Below are positions 1 through 6,741 of a stretch of DNA of 7,450 nucleotides, one piece after another. The position numbers were made by a program, and so were the translations under genes. The notes below the pieces were generated by a model, which worked only from the letters and a program-made list of their open reading frames with translations, searched no databases and had not been told where the DNA came from. Positions within the stretch are counted from its first letter, which is position 1. Every line of letters starts with the position of its first letter. Location of the stretch: positions 1 through 7,450 of the forward strand of contig JAFDWA010000068.1 in NCBI GenBank assembly GCA_018268735.1. Direction: 5' to 3'. The stretch comes from Actinomycetota bacterium. Lineage in GTDB: Bacteria > Actinomycetota > Acidimicrobiia > Acidimicrobiales > Microtrichaceae.

Positions 1-165
1 CGGCTCGTCGTGAAGCTCCGCTCGCAACACGTCGAGCTCGTGTTCTGCGGCGTCGAGCCGCACGTCCGTGACGAGCTCGCCCGCGACGGGGTCGTGGCGC
101 TCGTCGGTGAGGAGCGGTTCTTCGACTTCCCAGAGGACGTGGTCGCCGCGTTCCGACGTCGCTGA
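1..165 (+). CDS. C-terminal fragment of a STAS-domain protein (possibly SulP-type anion transporter)
   Basis: Only the last 54 codons are in the window; the reading frame is open from base 1 and ends at a TGA at 163-165. The visible piece reads like the second half of a STAS domain: a beta strand ending in VELVFCGV, the helix EPHVRDELARDGVV, then VGEERFFDFPEDVVAAF. STAS domains sit at the C-terminus of SulP sulfate/bicarbonate-type transporters and also occur alone in anti-sigma-factor antagonists. The xGVxxxVRxxLxxxGV...F pattern followed by a short tail fits the SulP arrangement better, but the membrane part would lie outside the window, so this is inference. The gene converges on the ABC permease gene with a 14-base gap and no visible hairpin terminator between them. 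Confidence 0.55.
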   Translation, partial: RLVVKLRSQHVELVFCGVEPHVRDELARDGVVALVGEERFFDFPEDVVAAFRRR

Positions 166-179
166 GGCGCGCCCGGACC

Positions 180-2726
180 TCAGGTCGTCGCCATCGCCTC
201 GACCATCTCGATCCGCGTCGCACGGCGCGCCGGGGCGATCGACGCGATCACGCCGGCGAGCACGCCGACGAGCGCGATCAGCGCCAGCCGGGTCCAGTTC
301 ACGTTCAGCGGGATGTGGCCGGGCAGGCTGCCGATCATCACCCAACCGAGGAGCAGTCCCGCTCCGACGCCGATGATCGTGCCGAGCAGACCGATGAGCA
401 CGGCTTCGGTCCGGACCATCCAGGCGACCTGGCGTCGCGTCATGCCGAGCGCTCGCAGCATCCCCAGCTCACGGCGCCGCTCGAAGATCGACAACGTGAT
501 CGTGTTGACGATGCCGACCAGCGCGATCACGACGCTCATGCCGAGCAGGGCGTTGACCGCCCCGATGAGGAAGTCGAAGATCTGGCTGACGATCTCGCCG
601 ATGAAGTTGCCCGGTTGCACCTGGGTGCCGGCGTGGGTCGCGACGAGGCGATCGAGACGTCGACCGACCGCTTCGGCCTGGCCCGGTTCCACCCGGACGA
701 ACACCGAGGTGACCGGGTGCTCTCCGGCGACCGCCGTGAAGCGCTCCCGGTCGAGCAGCGTGCCGAGCAGCAGCGTGTCCAGCTTCGGCTCGAGGGTCGC
801 GAGGACGTCGACGCCGACCGGGCTCCCGTCGGGGGAGACGAGCTCGATCGACTCGCCGAGCCGCCCCGGGGTCGCTGCGATCGAGCGGTCGCTGCCCGGT
901 CCCGCTCCGCCGCCACCGCTGGTGCTCGCACCGCCGAGGTCGGTGACGGCTGCTCCTCTGCCGGCGGCGACGTCCTCGAGCGAGCCGCTTCGGACCTCGA
1001 GGCCGGTGGTGCGCCGCAGCTCGTCGATGTCGGCGCCTGACACGAGCGCGACCTCGCCGCTGGTGGTGAGGACGCCCGCCTGGCTGACCGGGCCGATGTC
1101 CGCGACGCCCTTCGTCGTTCGCATCTGAGCCACGAGATCCGGAGCGACGCCGCTGCGGTCGCCGGTCACGATGAAGTCCGATGAGGACAGCGCGTTGATC
1201 CGCTCGACCGTCCAGGTCTTCAGGGCGTCGCCCGACACCGTCACGAGCGTGACGAGGAACAGCCCGATCACCAGGGCGTTCGCGGTCGTCGCTGTCCGCT
1301 TCGGGTTGCGCCCAGCGTTGTCGACCGCGAGCCGGGCGGTGACGCCCGAGCGCCGCGCTGGGATCCGCAGCAGCGACGCGAAGAGACGAGCGACGAGCGG
1401 TCCACCGACGACGAGTCCGACGAACAACAGGAGCGATCCCGGACCGAGGAACCAGCCGCTCGCGGTCCCGAACCTGTCGGCGAGCAGCAGGACGATCGCT
1501 GCCACGAGGCAGGCACCACCGATGACGGCTCGTGCGATCGACGCTCCCGAGCGGTCGACAGCGGCGTCACGCATCGCCTCCACCGGCTTCGTCCGCCCCG
1601 CCCGGACCGCCGGGACGATGACCGACAGGACCGTCACGACGGTGCCGACGACGAGGCACAGGACGACGGTCCCGGTGCTGAGCGCCACGCCCGAGCCCGG
1701 GAGCTTGATGTCGAACGCGCCGAGCACGGCCTGGAGCGCGACTGCGAGCGCGGCACCGAACGCGACACCGACCGCGCTGGACACGAATCCGACGACCGCT
1801 CCCTCGAGGACCAGCGAGCGTCGCACCTGACCCGGGGTCCCGCCCACCGCCCGGATCAGCGCCAGCTCCCGGAAGCGTTGCGTCACGACCACCGAGAACG
1901 TGTTGAAGATCACGAAGCCGCACACGAACAGCGCGAGGTACGCGAACCCCTGCAGGACGGGGCGGAGCAGGTCGATGAACCCGGCGTCGGCATCCTGCTG
2001 GCTGGCGCGGAAGTCGTGGCCCGAGGTGATCTCGAGCGACTGGGGCAGCGTGTGGCGCAGCGCCGTCATCGTCGTTGCGGGATCCTTCGCCGCGACGAGG
2101 ATGGCGTTCCAGGCCGGGCTGCCCGGTGACAGCAACCGGAGCGAGGTGGCGGGAGCGAACGACAGCGTGCCACCCGGGTCGACCGAGTCCGTGCGCCCGA
2201 AGCCGGAGATGCCGACGACGGTTGCGCTGCTCGGACCCGCTGGGGTGCCGAGGCGCACCGTCGAGCCGACGTGGAGGTCGTTGTCCGCAGCGGTGCCGCG
2301 GTCGACGACGACCTCGCCGTCGGCGGTCGGTGCGCGACCGGCCTCGATGGTGAGCGGGTTCAGCTGCGCTTCGGGGATCCACGCGCGTCCCTTCGCCCGC
2401 GGCGTCGAGGACGCTCCGGTGCGGTCGAGGATGGCTGCCGTCGCGCTGAGCTCGCCCGCTGCCGCGGTCACGCCCGGGGTCGCAGCCACCTCGCTCAGCA
2501 CGTCGGCCGGCACCGACGCCCCGAACTCGGCGAGCGACGCAGCGGGCTCGACCACGACGTCCACGCCGGCGTACTGACGCTGCACGTTGCCCGACAGCGC
2601 GACGCGCATCGCATCGGTCAGCATCAGCCCGGCGGCGAGGAACCCGACGCCGATGATCACCGCCAGCGCGGTCGCGACGAACCGGGTGACGTTGGCCCGG
2701 AGGGTGGTCAGCGCGTACCGGAGCAT
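180..2726 (-). CDS. FtsX/MacB-type ABC transporter permease with two FtsX domains
   Basis: An 848-residue membrane protein, the permease of an ABC system of the MacB/LolC-E/FtsX superfamily. In order I see: an N-terminal membrane helix (about 15-37); a first extracytoplasmic MacB-PCD-like domain (about 40-250); a first FtsX core with helices near 258-281, 305-335 and 352-375 and the coupling segment QRFRELALIRAVGGTPGQ (283-300); two or three middle helices (about 399-417, 429-450, 480-498); a second extracytoplasmic domain (about 500-712) with a Gly/Ser-rich stretch at 601-615; and a second FtsX core (helices near 715-745, 772-798, 812-833) with coupling segment FERRRELGMLRALGMTRRQ (748-766). 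Having both halves in one chain means one permease can pair with an ATPase dimer. Such proteins usually use ATP for mechanical work on lipids, lipoproteins, peptides or cell-wall enzymes; the substrate here is unknown. The ATG at 2726 lies 6 bases after the ATPase stop, so it is probably translated by coupling. Family call is firm, role is not. Confidence 0.93.
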   Translation of the reverse strand: MLRYALTTLRANVTRFVATALAVIIGVGFLAAGLMLTDAMRVALSGNVQRQYAGVDVVVEPAASLAEFGASVPADVLSEVAATPGVTAAAGELSATAAILDRTGASSTPRAKGRAWIPEAQLNPLTIEAGRAPTADGEVVVDRGTAADNDLHVGSTVRLGTPAGPSSATVVGISGFGRTDSVDPGGTLSFAPATSLRLLSPGSPAWNAILVAAKDPATTMTALRHTLPQSLEITSGHDFRASQQDADAGFIDLLRPVLQGFAYLALFVCGFVIFNTFSVVVTQRFRELALIRAVGGTPGQVRRSLVLEGAVVGFVSSAVGVAFGAALAVALQAVLGAFDIKLPGSGVALSTGTVVLCLVVGTVVTVLSVIVPAVRAGRTKPVEAMRDAAVDRSGASIARAVIGGACLVAAIVLLLADRFGTASGWFLGPGSLLLFVGLVVGGPLVARLFASLLRIPARRSGVTARLAVDNAGRNPKRTATTANALVIGLFLVTLVTVSGDALKTWTVERINALSSSDFIVTGDRSGVAPDLVAQMRTTKGVADIGPVSQAGVLTTSGEVALVSGADIDELRRTTGLEVRSGSLEDVAAGRGAAVTDLGGASTSGGGGAGPGSDRSIAATPGRLGESIELVSPDGSPVGVDVLATLEPKLDTLLLGTLLDRERFTAVAGEHPVTSVFVRVEPGQAEAVGRRLDRLVATHAGTQVQPGNFIGEIVSQIFDFLIGAVNALLGMSVVIALVGIVNTITLSIFERRRELGMLRALGMTRRQVAWMVRTEAVLIGLLGTIIGVGAGLLLGWVMIGSLPGHIPLNVNWTRLALIALVGVLAGVIASIAPARRATRIEMVEAMATT

Positions 2727-2732
2727 GGCGTG

Positions 2733-3469
<737 letters not shown>

Positions 3470-3473
<4 letters not shown>

Positions 3474-4150
3474 CCCGGAGCCGGGTCCCAGTCGACGGCG
3501 ACGTGGTCGAAGCCGGCCGCCCCGAGGAACGTCCGCAGCCACTGCTCGGTGTTGGTCCGGGCCTGGCCCAGCACGTCGGACTGCTTCGCCGCGGCCTCGA
3601 GCTTCTTCGACGCGGCGCGGTACAGCGGGGCGTCGTCGGTCGGGTTCGACGAGAACACGTCGGCGATCCGATCGACGATCCCACGGTCGCGCGACACGAT
3701 GCGCGCCGAGCCGACGTCGATGTCGGCCTTCGAGAGCTGCGGTTGCGGGAGCCGCAGCCGGATCGACCTCCCGTCGTCGGACACCTGGACCGAGCCCGGG
3801 CCGAGGTCGCCGAAGTCGACCGTCGCCCGCACGGTCCCGGTCACGATCGCGGTCACCCGCTCGCCCTTGATGAACCCCGGCAGGAACGAGTCGTTCTCGA
3901 TGTCGACGTCCTGTGTGAACGATGCTGTTGCGGCGGTGAACTCCTCGAGCTTCTGGATGCGCTGCAGCACCGCCGGGCCGGAGCGGTCCACGGTCTTCGT
4001 GCCGAACGGGTCGATCACGCCGAGCAGCCCGACGAGCACCAGCGCCACGAGCGCGATCGCGATCACGACCAGCGAGACGGTCGCCAGGACGCCGATGCCT
4101 CGACGCGGGGATCCCGGCATGGTGGAGCGCGGCATGGTGGAGCGCGGCAT
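3470..4150 (-). CDS. membrane-anchored DUF4230 family protein
   Basis: A 226-residue protein with a short basic N-terminus, one membrane helix (about 20-45) and an extracytoplasmic domain, so topology is probably N-in, C-out. The domain resembles DUF4230: the helix PAVLQRIQKLEEFTAA, a basic loop GFIKGERV followed by GTVRATVDFGDLG (105-117), the strand SIRLRLPQPQL (129-139) leading into SKADIDVGSARIV, and a C-terminal helix plus the GFDHVAVDWDP ending (213-223). The function of DUF4230 is not established. It is the first gene of an operon with the ABC ATPase (4-base ATGA overlap) and permease, which suggests a partner or substrate-handling subunit. The start is uncertain: three in-frame ATGs at 4150, 4135 and 4120 lie in a 15-bp tandem repeat encoding MPRST-MPRST-M. 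I chose 4150 because a TACCGT -10 box ends 8 bases before it and no ribosome-binding site is evident at the other two. Confidence 0.8.
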
Positions 4151-4152
4151 GG
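4118..4152 (-). repeat. 15-bp tandem repeat over the DUF4230 start codons
   Basis: Two perfect 15-bp units (CATGGTGGAGCGCGG on the plus strand, 4118-4132 and 4133-4147) are followed by a partial third copy. Read on the minus strand, each unit carries an ATG and five codons (MPRST), so the number of units changes the protein by five residues without changing frame and supplies alternative starts at 4120, 4135 and 4150. Confidence 0.9.
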
Positions 4153-4158
4153 CCGCAC

Positions 4159-4164
4159 ACGGTA
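4159..4164 (-). promoter_or_regulatory. candidate -10 box for the DUF4230-ABC operon
   Basis: On the minus strand TACCGT matches the actinobacterial TANNNT -10 pattern and ends 8 bases before the ATG at 4150, which would put transcription start within about two bases of the start codon. I see no convincing -35 hexamer 16-19 bases upstream. A GAGGAAGG stretch (4177-4184, minus) lies upstream of this box, too far (26 bases) to serve the ATG. Assignment is by pattern and position only. Confidence 0.45.
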
Positions 4165-4204
4165 TCGGCGCAGGTGCCTTCCTCGGTGGCACGCGAGCCG
4201 TGGT

Positions 4205-4210
4205 TACGCT
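4205..4210 (+). promoter_or_regulatory. candidate leaderless -10 box for DUF305 gene
   Basis: TACGCT fits TANNNT, and its last T lies exactly 7 bases before the GTG at 4217, the spacing expected if transcription begins at the first base of the start codon. No Shine-Dalgarno sequence precedes this GTG, which agrees with leaderless translation. The divergent -10 of the DUF4230 operon is 40 bases away, so the two promoters would share their -35 region around 4179-4190. Confidence 0.6.
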
Positions 4211-4216
4211 GGCGTC

Positions 4217-4906
4217 GTGTCCGACGATCCCCCGACCGCACCCGGCGATGCAGCTCCGAGCGATGCGCTGGCGGCCGGTGCGACGAGCGAGACCGACGAC
4301 GGGCTGCACCGTCCGCCTGCCGCGCTGCTGATCGGACTCGTCGTGATCCTCACGGCGCTCGTCGCGATCGGTGGCGTGCTGATCTACCAGCGCTCGACGG
4401 TCCCCGGAGCGGGTTCCGTCGACGTGGGCTTCATGCAGGACATGACCACCCACCACCAGCAGGCGTTGGAGATGGCGTCGGTCGCGGCGGAGAAGGCCAG
4501 CGATCCCGACGTTCGGTCCTTCGCCCGGGAGATCCTGACGTTCCAGTCCTACGAGAACGGCTACATGGAGGCGCTGCTCGAGGACTGGGGACAGTGGCCC
4601 TACCCGCAGGACCGCACCGCGATGACCTGGATGGGGATGTCCTCGACGCCGTCGGAGATGCCCGGGATGCAGCCTGAGTCCGCCATCGACGCGATGCAGG
4701 AGGCGACGGGGCTCGACGTCGATGCCCGATTCATCAAGATGATGATCGACCACCACCGCGGTGGCATCCACATGGCGACCTATGCAGCCGAGCACGCATC
4801 GGATCCGAGGGTCCGGTCGCTCGCCCAGCGGATGGTCACCCAGCAGGGCGGCGAGATCGCCGACTTCCAGCGGGCCGCGGCACGGCTCGGCATCCCGCTC
4901 ACGTGA
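4217..4906 (+). CDS. membrane-anchored DUF305 protein (duplicated His/Met motif)
   Basis: A 229-residue protein: an acidic, Ala/Pro-rich cytoplasmic N-terminus (1-34), one membrane helix (about 35-56) and an outside DUF305 domain of ferritin-like helical type. DUF305 is an internal duplication and both halves show: FMQDMTTHHQQALEMA (72-87) and FIKMMIDHHRGGIHMA (172-187), each followed by a helix containing ASDPxVRS (94-101 and 194-201). Paired His residues (79-80, 179-180) and nearby Met residues are the conserved core; some family members are linked to copper binding or resistance, so a metal role outside the membrane is reasonable inference. The linker between halves is Met-rich (M136, M139, M141, M148, M151). 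GTG 4217 is chosen because of the -10 box 6 bases before it and because the open frame further upstream is antisense to DUF4230. Its stop overlaps the start of the methyltransferase gene. Confidence 0.9.
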   Translation: MSDDPPTAPGDAAPSDALAAGATSETDDGLHRPPAALLIGLVVILTALVAIGGVLIYQRSTVPGAGSVDVGFMQDMTTHHQQALEMASVAAEKASDPDVRSFAREILTFQSYENGYMEALLEDWGQWPYPQDRTAMTWMGMSSTPSEMPGMQPESAIDAMQEATGLDVDARFIKMMIDHHRGGIHMATYAAEHASDPRVRSLAQRMVTQQGGEIADFQRAAARLGIPLT

Positions 4907-5556
4907 GCCTGCCCGAGACCTCTCCCGCGGCGTCGGTCGGCGTCGGCCCGCACCCGTTGCCCTGGCCGGAGGATCCGCGTCTGGATCCCGAGCTGCTGGC
5001 CGACGGCGACCGGCGAAACGTCGTCGATCGCTACCGCTACTGGAGCGTCGACGCGATCGTCGACGACCTCGACGGTCGTGGCCACGACTTCCACGTGGCG
5101 ATCGAGAACTGGCGTCACGACCTCAACATCGGAACCGTCGTGCGCAACGCGAACGCGTTCGGTGCCCGGACGGTGCACATCGTCGGGCGTCGTCGCTGGA
5201 ACCGCCGCGGTGCGATGGTGACCGACCGCTACGTGCACATCGAGCACCACGACACCGTCGAGCTCCTCCTCGCCCGGTCGCGTTCGGAGGGGCTGTCGGT
5301 CGTGGGGATCGACAACCTCGCGGATGACCATCCGAGCGGATCTGCGGCGCTCGAGAGCCGGCCGCTGCCGCGTCGCTGCGTCCTGCTGTTCGGCCAGGAG
5401 GGCAGCGGGCTGTCCGACGCTGCGATCGCCGGGTGCGACGAGGTGCGTGAGATCCCGATGTACGGCTCGACGCGGTCGATCAACGCCGGCGTCGCCTCCG
5501 GGATCGCGATGCACGCGTGGGTGCGCGCCCATGCGGCTGCACCGTCAGGGTCGTAG
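4903..5556 (+). CDS. SpoU/TrmH-family (SPOUT) RNA 2'-O-methyltransferase
   Basis: A 217-residue protein predicted to transfer a methyl group from S-adenosylmethionine to a ribose 2'-OH in tRNA or rRNA; the target nucleotide cannot be read from the sequence. All three SPOUT motifs are present: motif 1 NIGTVVRNANAFG (75-87) with the catalytic-type Arg81, motif 2 LLFGQEGSGLS (161-171) with Glu166, and motif 3 IPMYGSTRSINAGVASGIA (184-202) with Asn194. Motif 3 reads STRSIN-AGVASG instead of the commoner SLNVSVAAG, still consistent with the trefoil knot that binds the cofactor. The first 60 residues have no L30e-like RNA-binding domain of full length, so this is a short subfamily. GTG 4903 overlaps the DUF305 stop in GTGA, implying translational coupling. 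The 3' end overlaps the convergent VOC gene by 12 bases. Confidence 0.93.
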   Translation: MSLPETSPAASVGVGPHPLPWPEDPRLDPELLADGDRRNVVDRYRYWSVDAIVDDLDGRGHDFHVAIENWRHDLNIGTVVRNANAFGARTVHIVGRRRWNRRGAMVTDRYVHIEHHDTVELLLARSRSEGLSVVGIDNLADDHPSGSAALESRPLPRRCVLLFGQEGSGLSDAAIAGCDEVREIPMYGSTRSINAGVASGIAMHAWVRAHAAAPSGS

Positions 5557-5982
5557 GGGGTCGCTCCCGGGGTGCTCGACGGTGAAGGTGACCTCCTGGC
5601 CGAACGCGATCTCGAGGTTGTGGCCGTCGGGGTCGACGACGATCCCGTAGTAGCCAGCGGGTGGTCCCGAGTCGTGCGGCCCTGCGGTCACGAACCCCTC
5701 CGCCACCGCAGCTGCGATGCGCCGGTCGACCTCCTCGCGCGTCGCCACGCCGATGCCGATGTGGTTCCAGCCGCCGACGGGGTGGGTGACCGTCGTCTCG
5801 AGCAGCACGATGACGAACGGCCGCGTGTGGTCGGTGATCCACGCGACCCTGACCCCCTCGGAGGTCGTGCGTCGGTGTACCGGCGACATGTCGGCGTATC
5901 GAAGGTAGAAGTCGAGGCTCCGCTCGAGCCTGGACACCTGGAGCGCGACGTGGGTCAGCCCGTGGTCGGGTCGGGGCGTCAC
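5545..5982 (-). CDS. VOC-superfamily (glyoxalase/dioxygenase fold) protein
   Basis: A 145-residue cytoplasmic protein made of two beta-alpha-beta-beta-beta modules (about 8-63 and 73-137), typical of the vicinal oxygen chelate superfamily. Four likely metal ligands sit where glyoxalase-type members have them: H11 in THVALQV, E62 in VIVLLET, H74 in GWNHIGIGV, and E124 in DPDGHNLEIAFG. A 2-His/2-Glu set like this resembles glyoxalase I more than the 2-His/1-Glu extradiol dioxygenases, but the substrate cannot be predicted, and fosfomycin- or bleomycin-resistance-like relatives share the fold. The start is GTG at 5982: a TAGCGT -10 box lies exactly 6 bases before it and no ribosome-binding site is visible, suggesting a leaderless transcript. 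It is divergent from the L,D-transpeptidase gene and convergent with the methyltransferase gene. Confidence 0.9.
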   Translation of the reverse strand: MTPRPDHGLTHVALQVSRLERSLDFYLRYADMSPVHRRTTSEGVRVAWITDHTRPFVIVLLETTVTHPVGGWNHIGIGVATREEVDRRIAAAVAEGFVTAGPHDSGPPAGYYGIVVDPDGHNLEIAFGQEVTFTVEHPGSDPLRP

Positions 5983-5988
5983 GCTCCG

Positions 5989-5994
5989 ACGCTA
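5989..5994 (-). promoter_or_regulatory. candidate leaderless -10 box for the VOC gene
   Basis: Minus-strand TAGCGT fits TANNNT; its last T is 7 bases before the GTG at 5982, the leaderless spacing also seen at the DUF305 gene. Two of its bases (5993-5994) are shared with the plus-strand -10 box of the transpeptidase gene. No clear -35 hexamer is seen. Confidence 0.6.
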
Positions 5995-5998
5995 CCGT
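5993..5998 (+). promoter_or_regulatory. candidate -10 box for the L,D-transpeptidase gene
   Basis: TACCGT on the plus strand would start transcription near 6005, leaving a leader of about 24 bases that contains the ribosome-binding site at 6018-6023. It overlaps the divergent -10 box by two bases. There is no recognisable -35 hexamer at the expected distance, so the call rests on the -10 match and the gene arrangement. Confidence 0.5.
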
Positions 5999-6017
5999 GG
6001 TGGCAGCACGCGATGAC

Positions 6018-6023
6018 GGAGGA
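6018..6023 (+). promoter_or_regulatory. ribosome-binding site of the L,D-transpeptidase gene
   Basis: GGAGGA is the strongest Shine-Dalgarno sequence in the window. It lies 5 bases before GTG 6029 and 8 bases before GTG 6032. The second spacing is nearer the usual optimum, so the true start may be the second of the two adjacent GTG codons. Confidence 0.75.
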
Positions 6024-6028
6024 CTCAC

Positions 6029-6688
6029 GTGGTGACGGAGCAAGCAGAGCTGGGTGATTCGGTGGTCGACCTCGAACGGCACGTCGGGGTTGTGGCGACC
6101 ACCCGGCGTCGGCGGGCCGTCAAGCTCGTCGCGCTGTTCGCGGCGATCATCGTGGCGCTCACGGGTGGCGAGCTGCTCGGTGGCGCCGTTGCGGGCGCTC
6201 AAACCGATCCGGGCGCACCGCCGGTCACCGAGCCGGCCCCGGCGCCCCCGCCGGCTCCGGCACCTGCTCCACCGCCGAGCCCCTTCGCTGCGTGGCCGCT
6301 GCCTGCCGGCTCCGGAACCGGTCGTCGGGTCGTCTACTCGGTCGGCCGGCAGCGGGTGTGGTGGGTCGAGTCCGACGGCACGGTCGTGAACACCTACCTC
6401 GTGTCGGGTCGTGCCGGGACGCCGTCGCCCGGGACCTACGGCGTGTACTCCAAGAGCCGCTTCGCCAGCTCCGGCAGCGCTCGCATGGAGTACATGATCC
6501 GCTTCGCCCGTGGCAGGAGCCTGGCGATCGGGTTCCACTCGATCCCCACCTCTGGTGGTCGACCGCTGCAGTCCGAGGCGCAGCTCGGCACCTACCGCTC
6601 CCACGGATGCGTCCGCCAGCGGGTCAGCGACGCCGCCGCGCTGTGGAACTGGGCGCCGGTCGGCACGCGCGTCGATGTGGTGAAGTGA
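6029..6688 (+). CDS. L,D-transpeptidase (YkuD domain), membrane-anchored or secreted
   Basis: A 219-residue protein (218 if the adjacent GTG at 6032 is used) that probably forms 3-3 cross-links in peptidoglycan or attaches proteins to it, acting outside the membrane. It has a 30-residue cytoplasmic N-terminus ending in a basic TRRRRAVK patch, a membrane segment (about 31-56) ending in AGAQT, a Pro/Ala linker (60-89) and a YkuD catalytic domain (about 98-219). The active-site signature SHGCVR is at 191-196 with catalytic Cys194, and the upstream conserved His is H170 in IGFHSIP. The long N-terminus is unusual for a cleaved signal peptide, so a signal-anchor is equally possible. The domain reaches the stop codon directly (VDVVK), with no C-terminal extension. 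The TGA stop is part of a 16-bp tandem repeat that leads to the SDR gene, suggesting a shared transcript. Confidence 0.92.
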   Translation: MVTEQAELGDSVVDLERHVGVVATTRRRRAVKLVALFAAIIVALTGGELLGGAVAGAQTDPGAPPVTEPAPAPPPAPAPAPPPSPFAAWPLPAGSGTGRRVVYSVGRQRVWWVESDGTVVNTYLVSGRAGTPSPGTYGVYSKSRFASSGSARMEYMIRFARGRSLAIGFHSIPTSGGRPLQSEAQLGTYRSHGCVRQRVSDAAALWNWAPVGTRVDVVK

Positions 6689-6741
6689 GTGGGTCGTGAA
6701 GTGAGCGGGTCGTGAAGTGAGCGGGTCGTGAAGTGAGCGGC
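6680..6741 (+). repeat. 16-bp tandem repeat carrying stop and start codons
   Basis: Almost four copies of a 16-bp unit run head to tail: 6680-6695 (one mismatch, T at 6690), 6696-6711 and 6712-6727 (identical, GTGAAGTGAGCGGGTC), then the first 13 bases again at 6728-6740. The first copy supplies the last codons and TGA of the transpeptidase gene; the last supplies the GTG start of the SDR gene at 6733. Each middle copy contains GTGA start/stop overlaps and short frames (GTG AAG TGA; GTG AGC GGG TCG TGA). The array is tandem without spacers and overlaps coding ends, so it is neither CRISPR nor an attachment site. Confidence 0.93.

Noticed and set aside
166..179. Terminator between the STAS gene and the permease gene
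   Set aside because: The 14 GC-rich bases include a short palindrome (GGCGCGCC) but no hairpin with a T-run long enough to support a terminator call.
180..2726. Defence or phage-related function for the large membrane protein
   Set aside because: Two FtsX cores, the coupling segments and the adjacent LolD/MacB-type ATPase explain it fully as an ABC permease; no nuclease, toxin or phage gene is present in the window.
3503..4216. A long open plus-strand frame extending the DUF305 gene far upstream
   Set aside because: It is antisense to DUF4230, has low-complexity Arg/His/Asp-rich translation, and the leaderless -10 box plus family similarity place the start at 4217.
3474..4241. Upstream extension of the ATPase frame on the minus strand
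   Set aside because: The extension runs through the DUF4230 gene in another frame and is Arg-rich; the ATG at 3473 gives the normal ATPase length and an ATGA overlap.
4151..4795. Upstream extension of the DUF4230 frame on the minus strand
   Set aside because: It is antisense to the DUF305 gene and has no recognisable domain; the membrane anchor and basic N-terminus start just after 4150.
6680..6741. CRISPR array or integration site
   Set aside because: The 16-bp units are contiguous without spacers, there are no cas genes, integrase or tRNA nearby, and the unit overlaps the ends of two genes.
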